A stretch of 63,707 nucleotides of DNA, taken from positions 1 through 63,707 of the forward strand of contig CAIVGN010000171.1 in assembly GCA_903905455.1 (NCBI GenBank). The letters run 5' to 3'. This DNA comes from an uncultured Archangium sp. Lineage in GTDB: Bacteria; Myxococcota; Myxococcia; Myxococcales; Myxococcaceae. Shown here in pieces: positions 34,401 to 43,858 of this stretch; the first letter of the stretch is position 1; every line of letters begins with the position of its first letter. A program made the position numbers and the translations under genes. Under the pieces are notes generated by a model. That model had not been told where the DNA came from. It was given only the letters and a program-made list of their open reading frames with translations, and made no database searches.

Positions 34401-37400
34401 CAGCGGCCTGCCCGCGTGGGCCAGCTTCAACGCCACCACGGGCGTCATCTCCGGCACGCCCAACGCCACCGGCCTCACCAACGTCACCCTCGGCGCGACC
34501 AACGCCCTGGGCAGTGACAGCCAGGTGCTGGTCATCGATGTGCCGCAGCCGGCCGCCATCACCTCCGCGCTCGTGGCCACCGGCGTCGTGGGCCAGGCCT
34601 TCAGCTACACCCTGACCGCGAGCGGTTCGGCGCCGCTGACGCTCTCCGCCACCAGCCTCCCCGGCTGGGCCTCGTTCAACGCCGGCAGCGGCGTGCTCTC
34701 GGGCACCCCCACTGCCGAGGGGACCTTCAGCATCTCGCTCGGCGCGAGCAACGCCGCGGGCTCCGACGGCAAGACCCTGGTGATCACCGTGCGCACCGTG
34801 CCGGCCATCACCTCCGCGCTCACCGCGAGCGGCGTGGTGGGCCAGGCCTTCAGCTACACGCTCACCTCGAGCGGCACGGCGCCGTTGACGCTCTCCGCGA
34901 CCAGCCTGCCCGCGTGGGCCTCGTTCAACGCGGCCACCGGCGTCATCTCCGGCACGCCCACCGCGGACGGCACCTTCAACGTCGCGCTCGGCTCGAGCAA
35001 CGCCGCGGGCTCGGACGCGAAGACCCTGGTGCTCACCATTCGCACCGGCGCGGCCATCACCTCGGCGCTCACCGCGAGCGGCGTGGTCGGCCAGGCCTTC
35101 AGCTACACCCTGACCGCCAGCGGCACCGCGCCGCTCACGCTCAGCGCGACCAGCCTCCCCGCGTGGGCCTCGTTCAACGCGGCGACCGGCGTCCTCTCGG
35201 GGACGCCCACCGCTGACGGTGCCTTCAACGTCGCGCTCGGCGCGAGCAACACCGCGGCCACCGACAGCAAGACCCTGGTGCTCACGGTGCGCACCGTGCC
35301 GGCCATCACCTCGGCGCTCACCGCGAGCGGCGTGGTCGGCCAGGCCTTCAACTACACGCTCACCTCGAGCGGAACCGCGCCGTTGACCCTCACCGCGACC
35401 AGCCTCCCCGCGTGGGCCTCGTTCAACGCGGCCACCGGCGCCCTCTCCGGCACGCCGACGGCCGACGGCACCTTCAACGTCGCGCTCGGCTCGAGCAACG
35501 CGGCCGGGAGCGACAGCAAGACCCTGGTGCTCACCGTGCGCACCACCACGGCCATCACCTCCGCGCTCACCGCCTCGGGCGTGGTCGGCCAGCCCTTCAG
35601 CTACACGCTCACCGCGAGCGGCACGGCCCCGGTGACGCTCACCGCGACCAACCTCCCCGCGTGGGCCTCGTTCAACGCGGCCACCGGCGTCCTCTCCGGC
35701 ACGCCCACGGCCGACGGGACCTTCAACGTCGCGCTGGGCTCGAGCAACGCCGCCGGGAGCGACAGCAAGACGCTGGTGCTCACGGTCCGCACCACGCCGA
35801 GCATCACCTCCGTGCTCGCCACCGCGGCCGTGGTGGGGGCGCCCTTCAGCTACACGCTCACCTCCAGCGGCACGGGCCCGCTGACCTTCTCCACCGATGC
35901 CCTGCCCTCGTGGCTGAGCTTCGACGCGGCGACCGGGGTGCTCTCGGGCACGCCCCCTGCCGAGGGGACGACGTCGGTGACGCTGCACGCCACGAACGCC
36001 GCGGGCACCAGCACCCAGACGCTGGTCATCACCGCGCGCAGCACGCCGGTCATCACCAACGCGCTGCAGGCGTACGCGGTCGTCGGGGGCGCCTTCACCT
36101 TCACCCTGACGGCCACCGGTTCGCCCACCATCGCCTTCACCACCACCGGGCTGCCGGCCGGGCTCTCGCTCAGCGGCGCGGTGCTCTCGGGCACGCCGAC
36201 GGCCGCGGGTACCTTCCAGGTCACCGAGACGGCCACCAACAGCGCCGGCCAGCACCAGGTCACGGTGACCCTCTCGGTGCGCCCGGTGATCCCTGCGCCG
36301 AGCATCACCCTGCCGGCCGAAGACGCGGTCCTCGGCTCGGGCCAGGTGACGGTGTCGGGGACGGCGCCCAGCTCCGAAGCGGGCAACACGGTGCACGTCA
36401 CCGAGGGCGGCGCGACGGTGTGCGACGCGGTCATCCAGGCTGACGGCACGTGGTCCTGCGCGGTCACGCTCCCGGAAGCGACGCACACCTTGAGCGCGGT
36501 CATCGTCGACGTGCACGGCTTCGTGGGCACGCAGGCCGACACGCAGCGCTTCACCATCGACCTCACGCTGCCCGCGGCGCCGGCCTGGACGGGCCCCGCC
36601 TCGAGCGCGCTGCTCACCGACGCCACGCCCGAGCTCTCGGGCACGGGCGAGCCGGGCGCCACGGTCTCCGTCACCCGCGGCGGCCAGCCGGTCTGCTCCG
36701 CGCTGGTGCAGCCTGACGGCACCTGGCGCTGCACCCCCACCACGGCGTTGCCCGAAGGTCCGGTGACGCTCTCGCTCTCGCAACGCGACGCGGCCGGCAA
36801 CCAGGGCCCCGCGGTGGAGCGCACCTTCACCATCGACAGCCTGGCCCCCCTCGCGCCCACCATCACCGCGCCCGGGCCGGACGCGCTGCTGCAGGACGCC
36901 TCGCCGTTGCTCTCGGGCACGGCCGAGCCACTGAGCACGGTGAAGCTCTTCGTGGACGGCGTCCAGGTGTGCACCGCGCAGGCCGACGCCAGCGGTCACT
37001 ACGAGTGCCGGCCGTCGTCGCCGCTCGCGCAGGGCCCGCACACGCTCGAGGCGATGAGCGTCGACGCCGCGGGCAACGAGAGCCCGCGCGCGAGCAGCAC
37101 CTTCCGCGTCGACTCGCTGACCCCGGCGGCGCCGGTCATCAGCGGCCCCACCGGGCGCGTCACCACCGCGAGCCCCACGGTCGAGGGCTCCGCGGAGCCG
37201 GGCAGCACCGTCACCGTCACCCTCGACGGCCAGCCGCTGTGCGTGACCACCGCCGACGCGTCGGGCCACTGGAGCTGCCCCACCTCGGGCCTCGCCGGGG
37301 GCACGCACACCGTCACCGCCACGGCGCGCGACGCCGCGGGCAACGTGAGCCCCGCCACCACCGGGAGCTTCGAGGTGCAGACGGCGACGGGCACGGTGAC

Positions 37401-39210
37401 GCCGCCTCCGCCTTCGCCCAGCACCGACAACCCGCACCTCGAGGGCGAGGCCACGCCGAACTCGACGGTCAACGTGTACATCGACGGCAAGCTGGCGGGC
37501 ACCACCACGTCGGACGCCAACGGGCACTGGTCGCTCGACGTGGGGCTGCAGACGGCCGGCGAGCACCCGGTGTCCATCGGCGTGGTCGGCGCTGACGGCA
37601 CGGAGGTCTTCCACTCCACGGACCAGGTGCTGGTCATCGAGAAGCCGGGCATCGACTTCGGCGGCGGCATCGGGTGCAGCAGCACCTCGGGGGCGCCGGT
37701 GGGGGTGCTGGCGCTGGTGGCCATCGCCTTCTTCTCGCGGCGGCGGCGCGCGCTGGCCGCGGCCACGGTGCTGGCCATGCCGGCGCTGGCGCAGGTGGCG
37801 ATGAGCAACTTCGAGCTCGAGCAGTTGACGCTCAACCCCTCGGCCCGCGGCGGGCTGGTGGTGGGTGGCGCGGACCTGCTCGCCCCGAAGGACTTCCGCA
37901 TCGCGGCGTCGCTGGGGTACCAGTACGCGCCGCTCAAGTACTTCGAGAACGGGGTGCTCAAGGCCATTCCCGTCGAGCACCGGTTGACGGCGGTGCTCTC
38001 GGGGGCGGTGGCGGTGCTGCCGTGGCTCGAGGTGGGGGCGACGGTGCCGGTGGTGCTGTACCAGGGCGGGACGCCGGCGCTCTCCCGCTCGGGGGACATG
38101 GTGTTGTCGTCGGTGCCCACGCAGGTGAGCCTGGGCACGCCGTGGCTCCAGGGGCGCATGGCGGTACTGCAGGAACGAAATGGTTCGCCGCTCGACCTCG
38201 GGTTGTCGTTGATGCTCGGGTTGCCCTTCGGCTCGTCGCCGGGGCTGACGCGCGAGGGGACGGTCTCGGGCCAGGTGCTGGCGGGTGCGGGGCGCACCTT
38301 CAAGGGGGTGCGCATCGCGGCCGAGGTGGGCGCGCACCTGCGGCCGGGCACGACGCTGGTGGCCGACAGCACCGACGCGGTGGGGAGCCGGGTGTTGATC
38401 AACGCGGGCGCCTCGACGGTGGGCGGCGCGCTGCGCGGGGAGCTCTCGGTGCGCACCTTCGTGCCGCTGACGGCGCAGCCGGTGAGCGCGGAGCTGCTGG
38501 TGGGCCTGCGCTACGCGTTCCAGGACTGGGAGTTGTTCGCCATCGGAGGCCCGGGCTTCGGCAACGCGCCCGGCACGCCGATGTTCCGCGCGGTGCTCGG
38601 GGCGTCGTTCGGTGGGGTGAAGAGCGCGCGCTGCGGCGGCAGGGATCCCGACCCGGCGCAGTGCCCCGGCCTCGACGCCGACGGAGATGGCGTGGCCAAC
38701 GGGGACGACGCGTGCCCGCTGGTGCGCGCGGCGACGGCGAACGGGTGCCTGGCGGTCGCGGTGGCGCCGGTGGTGGTGCCCGAGGCGGTCGCTCCGGTGG
38801 TGGCGAAGGTGGTGCCCGCGGTCGTCGCGCCGGTCGAAGAGGCGCCCCAGGTGGTGCTCAAGGACGACCACCTCGAGCTGCGCGGGTCGGTGTACTTCGA
38901 CACGGCGAAGGCCACGCTGCAGGCGCGCTCGTTCCCGCTGCTCGACGAGGTGGTGAAGGTGATGAAGGACCACCCCGAGGTGAAGTACGTGAGCGTCGAG
39001 GGGCACACCGATGCCCAGGGCAGCGCGGGGTTCAACCTGCGGCTCTCTGGCGCCCGCGCCCGGGCCGTGAAGGTGTACCTGGAGAAGGCGGGGATTGCGC
39101 CGAAGCGGCTCGGGGCGAAGGGCTACGGGCATACGAAGCCCATCGCCTCGAGCGCGACCGAGGAGGGCCGGGCGAAGAACCGGCGGGTGGAGTTCATCGT
39201 GCTGCAGTGA
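31453..39210 (+). CDS. Giant Ig-repeat adhesin fused through a MYXO-CTERM-like segment to an OmpA-family outer-membrane protein
   Basis: This 2585-aa protein has a lipoprotein signal (IGLLAASLLAVAGC, lipid Cys 18). An N-terminal beta domain (30-260) is followed by DUF11-type domains (about 262-500) and an InlB B-repeat-like segment (about 522-606). About a dozen 83-aa putative-Ig repeats (PAITSALTASGVVGQAFSYT type) occupy 606-1611, and several larger Ig-like/Big domains 1612-2060. At about 2075-2101 comes GCSSTSG, a hydrophobic stretch and RRRR, the pattern of a MYXO-CTERM sorting tail, which normally ends a protein. Here the frame continues with a signal-peptide-like run (ALAAATVLAMPALAQ), a predicted beta-barrel, a calcium-type DADGDGVANGDDACP and a C-terminal OmpA peptidoglycan-binding domain (YFDTAKATL ... 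VEGHTDAQGS ... NRRVEFIVLQ). Probable role: surface adhesion or recognition. Confidence 0.87.
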   Translation: MNRRIGLLAASLLAVAGCVEPLPPQEAVEAAPVHSHVEEPLFVNSSFETGNLTSWTVTTWLTPGTGVTAYPVTAESQLGLTAGGVLKTMVPDAGAPYAYVPPGLTAADPPRYPRFGYRAAVVNELGKNNNANKITQSSVVTTADIDPADGLVHVRFTVLPVLQNPGHTVIEQPFYFVSVANVTKGTTLTSRFNFSNEAGVPWQSNAAGTIVFTDWLLFDLPLARNAVSIGDTLSATIIAGGCAPGGHWGEAIVDAFGSSIPGLVVYGSGPDSVEAGTDFQYAYRVLNGGTTTTTGTRMTAYLPAGVTFRSIDTPGVTCTLPVVGTRGTVVCDLGAVPAGGSQLIKITVRADATATGVIRHGWYFSQSNQDQALTGPLVSTNVTTGGTTQYVDLVTTVVDAASSVAWGQHNTWSITVRNDGSATATAAGITTNTPAQLSNLAWTCTAQAGASCALAAGSGALNTNATIPAGKSVTWTFEADVIAGSGTGVLSFTSLATAPVGTVERYSLDNGSGDDDTIAGSVVSVTVNRAGAGSGSIVSSPAGLTCGSGCTTTSATFANGTQVTLQAVPASGSVFAGWSGGTCTGTAACTFNAAAGQTLTATFTANAIAITSPATAAAAVGRPFSYTVTAIGTAPIALGATNLPGWLSFDAATGVLSGTPPAGGTFTVNLSATDVNGTATLPLLITAGLAPTITSATTFIVPTGTAWQSSTPAVIVTATGDATISFNVSNLPGLVYFNSTTGAFTGAAGADGVFNVPVIATNPYGSDYKVLAISVGGAPVITSALASAATVGTPWTYTLTATGTATITYSVSSLPAWASYNAATHVISGTPTSAGTVSIGLRATNGVGFSQQSLILTIAGPAVITSGLAASGTAGQAFSYSLTAEGSAPITRTMTGLPAWATFDAATGLLSGTPPAAGSFTVTMGASNGVGSDSRTLTITIAAPPPTPTPPVITSALTAPGALTVPFSYTLTASGQVPMTFSASGLPAWASFNATTGVISGTPNATGLTNVTLGATNALGSDSQVLVIDVPQPAAITSALVATGVVGQAFSYTLTASGSAPLTLSATSLPGWASFNAGSGVLSGTPTAEGTFSISLGASNAAGSDGKTLVITVRTVPAITSALTASGVVGQAFSYTLTSSGTAPLTLSATSLPAWASFNAATGVISGTPTADGTFNVALGSSNAAGSDAKTLVLTIRTGAAITSALTASGVVGQAFSYTLTASGTAPLTLSATSLPAWASFNAATGVLSGTPTADGAFNVALGASNTAATDSKTLVLTVRTVPAITSALTASGVVGQAFNYTLTSSGTAPLTLTATSLPAWASFNAATGALSGTPTADGTFNVALGSSNAAGSDSKTLVLTVRTTTAITSALTASGVVGQPFSYTLTASGTAPVTLTATNLPAWASFNAATGVLSGTPTADGTFNVALGSSNAAGSDSKTLVLTVRTTPSITSVLATAAVVGAPFSYTLTSSGTGPLTFSTDALPSWLSFDAATGVLSGTPPAEGTTSVTLHATNAAGTSTQTLVITARSTPVITNALQAYAVVGGAFTFTLTATGSPTIAFTTTGLPAGLSLSGAVLSGTPTAAGTFQVTETATNSAGQHQVTVTLSVRPVIPAPSITLPAEDAVLGSGQVTVSGTAPSSEAGNTVHVTEGGATVCDAVIQADGTWSCAVTLPEATHTLSAVIVDVHGFVGTQADTQRFTIDLTLPAAPAWTGPASSALLTDATPELSGTGEPGATVSVTRGGQPVCSALVQPDGTWRCTPTTALPEGPVTLSLSQRDAAGNQGPAVERTFTIDSLAPLAPTITAPGPDALLQDASPLLSGTAEPLSTVKLFVDGVQVCTAQADASGHYECRPSSPLAQGPHTLEAMSVDAAGNESPRASSTFRVDSLTPAAPVISGPTGRVTTASPTVEGSAEPGSTVTVTLDGQPLCVTTADASGHWSCPTSGLAGGTHTVTATARDAAGNVSPATTGSFEVQTATGTVTPPPPSPSTDNPHLEGEATPNSTVNVYIDGKLAGTTTSDANGHWSLDVGLQTAGEHPVSIGVVGADGTEVFHSTDQVLVIEKPGIDFGGGIGCSSTSGAPVGVLALVAIAFFSRRRRALAAATVLAMPALAQVAMSNFELEQLTLNPSARGGLVVGGADLLAPKDFRIAASLGYQYAPLKYFENGVLKAIPVEHRLTAVLSGAVAVLPWLEVGATVPVVLYQGGTPALSRSGDMVLSSVPTQVSLGTPWLQGRMAVLQERNGSPLDLGLSLMLGLPFGSSPGLTREGTVSGQVLAGAGRTFKGVRIAAEVGAHLRPGTTLVADSTDAVGSRVLINAGASTVGGALRGELSVRTFVPLTAQPVSAELLVGLRYAFQDWELFAIGGPGFGNAPGTPMFRAVLGASFGGVKSARCGGRDPDPAQCPGLDADGDGVANGDDACPLVRAATANGCLAVAVAPVVVPEAVAPVVAKVVPAVVAPVEEAPQVVLKDDHLELRGSVYFDTAKATLQARSFPLLDEVVKVMKDHPEVKYVSVEGHTDAQGSAGFNLRLSGARARAVKVYLEKAGIAPKRLGAKGYGHTKPIASSATEEGRAKNRRVEFIVLQ
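33271..36290 (+). repeat. Tandem putative-Ig coding repeats, about 249-bp period
   Basis: About a dozen units of roughly 83 codons lie head to tail in the adhesin gene. Units starting near 34804, 35053, 35302 and 35551 are spaced exactly 249 bases apart and are nearly identical in DNA; outer units are more diverged. This gradient suggests recent duplication or gene conversion in the centre, and the unit number may vary between strains. Confidence 0.85.
37670..37755 (+). other. Internal MYXO-CTERM-like sorting segment
   Basis: The codons for GCSSTSG, a 17-residue hydrophobic stretch (VGVLALVAIAFF region) and RRRR match the tripartite MYXO-CTERM signal, in which the Cys is thought to be processed and lipid-attached by a dedicated rhombosortase-type system. 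It lies near residue 2075-2101 of a 2585-residue frame, not at the end. If processed, it would split the product into an adhesin and an OmpA-type protein. Confidence 0.6.
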
Positions 39211-39217
39211 GGGTGGT

Positions 39218-39349
39218 GCGGGCTTCGAGGGGAGGTTTTCGTCTCCTGCGATCGGCAGAGGTCGTCTCTGGGTTGGGGTGCCCAGGGTCGCCCCACTCCC
39301 ATCCTCGCCCCCCGGGGCGGGGCAAGGCCTCAATCTTCAGGAACGGTCG
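39218..39349 (+). repeat. Intergenic repeat element, left copy
   Basis: This copy begins seven bases after the adhesin stop with GCGGGCTTCGAGGGGAGG and ends with CAAGGCCTCAATCTTCAGG. It is the inverted counterpart of 39523-39703; the first 50 or so bases differ at only one or two positions. It contains a GC hairpin (CGCCCC-CC-GGGGCG, 39306-39319). Each copy sits just downstream of a stop codon and in the same orientation as its gene, so it may act in transcription termination or mRNA 3'-end protection. Confidence 0.75.
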
Positions 39350-39522
39350 GTGGTGGTTCAGCCACCGTCGGCCCTCGACGGCTTTCGTGGACGGCGACGC
39401 GGGGCGCTGAAGCAGCAGGTGCTGCCCTTGGGCAGCCACGACAGGAAGTCAGATGTTGCTGCCTGGGCGGTGGATCCGGCGCATGCCAAGACCATCGAGA
39501 AGAAGCGTCGGTGTCCTGCGCT

Positions 39523-39703
39523 GCGAGCGGTCCTGCACATTGAGGCCTTGCCCCATTCGACTCTGCATCCCGCCTGGCCCCCGCGGCCGAGCGGTCCCCT
39601 TTCCCCAGGGGGGAAAGGAAGGGATAGGGGCGACCCCGGGCACCCAAACAACAAGACGACCGCTGCCGATCGCAGGAGACGAAAACCTCCCCTCGAAGCC
39701 CGC
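39523..39703 (-). repeat. Intergenic repeat element, right inverted copy
   Basis: Read leftward, this copy begins about 25 bases after the stop of the hybrid kinase gene and repeats the sequence of the 39218-39349 element. Its hairpin (CCTTTCCCC-AGG-GGGGAAAGG, 39598-39618) has the same position but a different sequence from that of the left copy. The stem is kept although the bases changed, which argues for selection on RNA or DNA structure. Confidence 0.75.
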
Positions 39704-39726
39704 CGCGCCAGCGAATGAATCCGTCC

Positions 39727-41514
<1,788 letters not shown>

Positions 41515-41567
41515 CAGGTCGTCCTCTCGCCGGCGCTCCGCCCACGCCACGGCAGCGCCCAGTCAGC

Positions 41568-42320
41568 CTACGGAAGATTGTACAGGTCACCCAGGTAGTC
41601 GAGCCCACAGCGGAAGCCGTCGACCCAGTCGATGAACCGCGTGGCCATGGCCTTGCCGCGCATCATCGCGCCGTGCTGCGGGGCGATGCACTCGATGTCC
41701 AGCGCGCGCGCCTGCGAAGCCCAGGCCTTCATGGCCACGTTGCTCGCCATGTAGCGTCGGTGGAAGCCCTCCATGTAGGGCAGGTGCGCGTCGAAGTCGG
41801 TGACGTCCATCGACGGCGCGCCCAGCGAAGCCCCCAGGTCTCCCGAGTAGAAGATCTTCGAGACCGGGTCGTAGACGTGGAAGTTGCCCGCCGAGTGCAG
41901 GAAGTGGGCGGGGATGATCTGCAGCGCCGTGGCCCCCAGCTGGATCGTCATCCCCTTGTCGGGGATGGGCTTGAGCCGCTCGGCCATCAACCGGTCGAGC
42001 CCGAAGTGCGGAATGAAGCGCGACCACAGCGACGAGGCCCAGGCCGTGGCGTCGGTGGTCATCAGCCAGCCGTTGATGGCCGCGACGATGTCCGGGTCCT
42101 GGTGCGAGAGGAAGATGTGCTTGAGCTTCGCCCCGCCCAGCTGGGTCATCGTCTCGGCCAGCGCGCGCGAGTAGATCTTGTGCCCGCCCGGGTCGAGGAT
42201 CATCCCCTCGGCGCCGTCGACGATGAGGTGCTGGTTGGCCTGCACCGCGATGCCTTCCCCGTAGTCGGGGAGCAGCAGGTTGCGGTGGTTGCCCTGCGAA
42301 AAGAGCGTCGTGGTGGCCAT
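41568..42320 (-). CDS. Oxygen-binding di-iron (ODP) metallo-beta-lactamase-fold protein, copy 1
   Basis: This 250-aa protein has the MBL fold with a di-iron set like flavodiiron proteins: H-x-D-x-D in FLSHQDPDIV, His in PAHFLHSAGNF, bridging Asp in YSGDLGAS and His in APQHG. It lacks the flavodoxin domain, so it fits the ODP group, stand-alone oxygen-binding proteins associated with chemotaxis-type signalling. All six ligand positions appear intact. A paralogue (over half identical by eye) lies at 44771-45532. The role inferred is oxygen, NO or redox sensing. Confidence 0.87.
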   Translation of the reverse strand: MATTTLFSQGNHRNLLLPDYGEGIAVQANQHLIVDGAEGMILDPGGHKIYSRALAETMTQLGGAKLKHIFLSHQDPDIVAAINGWLMTTDATAWASSLWSRFIPHFGLDRLMAERLKPIPDKGMTIQLGATALQIIPAHFLHSAGNFHVYDPVSKIFYSGDLGASLGAPSMDVTDFDAHLPYMEGFHRRYMASNVAMKAWASQARALDIECIAPQHGAMMRGKAMATRFIDWVDGFRCGLDYLGDLYNLP

Positions 42321-42450
42321 GGCAGGAGCACGGTGTCACCGCGGGGCCGATCAAGCCACCGGTCTCATGCAACCCGGGGCCGTCTTTCGGGCGCCCCCTG
42401 CGCCGGCGCCTTGTGACTTCGCGAAGGCCGGCTGTGCCCCGGAGGCGACG

Positions 42451-43083
42451 TCAGGTCGCGTCGGCCGCCGCCAACAGCGTGAGCAGCCGGGCCTGGCGCT
42501 CGCCGGTGAGCCCGGCGGGGATCAACAGCCCCAGCGTGAGGAACGAGCCGTCGGCCTGGGCCAGCCGGACCCCGTGCAGCGTGCCCCGGTGCAGCTCGAT
42601 GGACATGGAGAGGGTGCTGCGCTCCCCGTCGATGCGGTCGGCCTGCTCGAAGGCCACCATCAGCCGCGCGCCCACGGCCTCCAGCTCGTCACCGCCCCGG
42701 CCGCGGCTGGCGATGATCAACCCCGCGGGGTCCATCAACAGCGCGGTGTCCGCGGCCACCGTGGCCACGCTGGCGTCCAGCAGCGCGTTCCACGCGTCGG
42801 GGCCGAAGCCCACGTTCGGCGCCTTGAGCGGCTCGCGCCGGCTCATCAACGGGCCCGAGGGCCTCGACACGTGGGCGGTCGCCGGCCGCACCCCGGGCCC
42901 CACCACCGGGGGCACGGGAGGCACGGCGGGCACCGGCGGCGGCGTGCGGGCGAACGAGACGTAGCCCGGCTCGGCCGCGGGCGCGCCCCGGGGAGCACCG
43001 CCCTGCAACCGCCGGCTCAACGCGCGGGCCTGCTCGAGATCGTCAGAGGAGTTGGCGTTCAGGTCTGGCTTCGGCTGCTTCAT
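42451..43083 (-). CDS. Roadblock/LC7-like protein with Pro-rich N-terminus
   Basis: This 210-aa protein has a disordered N-terminus with a Pro-rich stretch (TPPPVPAVPPVPPVVGPG, about 47-64). A roadblock/LC7-like domain follows from about residue 95 (NALLDASVATVAADTALLMD ... GLIIASRG). Roadblock proteins dimerise and act as GTPase regulators or scaffolds. The start overlaps the end of the ParA gene by 41 bases, so the two are tightly coupled. It may recruit the ATPase to partner proteins. Confidence 0.78.
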   Translation of the reverse strand: MKQPKPDLNANSSDDLEQARALSRRLQGGAPRGAPAAEPGYVSFARTPPPVPAVPPVPPVVGPGVRPATAHVSRPSGPLMSRREPLKAPNVGFGPDAWNALLDASVATVAADTALLMDPAGLIIASRGRGGDELEAVGARLMVAFEQADRIDGERSTLSMSIELHRGTLHGVRLAQADGSFLTLGLLIPAGLTGERQARLLTLLAAADAT

Positions 43084-43858
43084 GGGCTCCCTCGGCGGTG
43101 GCGATCAACGACTCCAGCTCAGACGCGAGCAACTCGAAGCGGCGGGCCTCGGGGCGCTGGGTGCCTCCGAGGAAGGCCAGCGGCAACCCCTTCTCGCTCG
43201 CGGTGAGGAACACCTCGGCCCGCGGGAGCATCGTCTCGAGCACCCCCTCGAAGCCGCTCCACATGGACTCGGCCACCTCGCGCGAGGCGTCCCGCTTCAG
43301 CTCCACCATGGTCAACAAGATGCCCAGCAGCGAGAGCCGCGGGTTCTCCTTGGCGCGCACGTGGTCGATGACCCGCAGCGTCTGCTGCAGCGAGCGCAGG
43401 CCCAGGGGCTCGGACTGCACCGGCACCAGCGCGAAGTCGGCGCCGGCCAGCGCGGCCCGCGTGGGCAGCCCCAGCCCGGCCGGGGTGTCGACGATGATCA
43501 GGTCGAAGCGCGGGCGCAGCGTGGTGAGCAGCGAGGCGAAGCGGTGCTGCAGCGCCAGGGCGTGCTCGAACTGCGGCACGTCGATGGGGTCGAGGCGGCC
43601 ACGGGGCAGCAGCGTGAGCCGCTCCATCTTGGTGACCAGCAGCGCCTGCTCGACGGTGGCCGCGCCGGCCAGCACCTCGGCGATGCCGGCGAGCGCCGCG
43701 TCTCCCTTCGCCAGCGAGAGGCCCACGCCGCCCTGCGGGTCCACGTCCACGAGCAGCACCCGCTTGCCCTTCTCCGCGAAGGCCACGGCGAGGTTGAGGC
43801 TCAGCGTGGTCTTGCCGGAGCCGCCCTTCTGACTGACGACCGCGATGACGTTCTTCAT
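43043..43858 (-). CDS. ParA/MinD-family ATPase
   Basis: This 271-aa protein has the deviant Walker A KGGSGKTT at residues 11-18, Walker A' VDVDPQG, and Walker B IIVDTPAGLG. It is a ParA-type ATPase that forms ATP sandwich dimers and positions cargo such as protein clusters or plasmids. No parB, parS-like gene or replication gene is nearby, so it is an orphan positioning ATPase. Its start overlaps the stop of the receiver gene (ATGA). The neighbours suggest it places or controls a roadblock/ODP signalling complex. Confidence 0.9.
   Translation of the reverse strand: MKNVIAVVSQKGGSGKTTLSLNLAVAFAEKGKRVLLVDVDPQGGVGLSLAKGDAALAGIAEVLAGAATVEQALLVTKMERLTLLPRGRLDPIDVPQFEHALALQHRFASLLTTLRPRFDLIIVDTPAGLGLPTRAALAGADFALVPVQSEPLGLRSLQQTLRVIDHVRAKENPRLSLLGILLTMVELKRDASREVAESMWSGFEGVLETMLPRAEVFLTASEKGLPLAFLGGTQRPEARRFELLASELESLIATAEGAHEAAEARPERQLL

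Larger units (their letters stand above)
39211..39726. other. Convergent intergenic region with inverted repeat elements
   Basis: These 516 bases separate two convergent genes. They hold the two repeat copies and, between them (39350-39522), more short dyads such as CGGTGG...CCACCG near 39350 and CCGTCG...CGACGG near 39366. No coding frame here shows third-position bias. The whole region probably works as a bidirectional transcription barrier. Confidence 0.6.

Noticed and set aside
33271-36290. CRISPR-like regularity of repeats
   Set aside because: Period is about 249 bases, repeats are coding and contiguous with no spacers; they are Ig-type protein repeats.
31435-39333. 2632-codon leftward open frame antisense to the adhesin
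   Set aside because: Its length is a by-product of GC-rich repeats; composition is Arg/Gly/Ala-rich, and the sense frame has clear domains.
43043-43858. Plasmid or chromosome partition locus around ParA
   Set aside because: No ParB, no parS-like repeats and no replication genes; neighbours are signalling proteins, so an orphan ParA is more likely.
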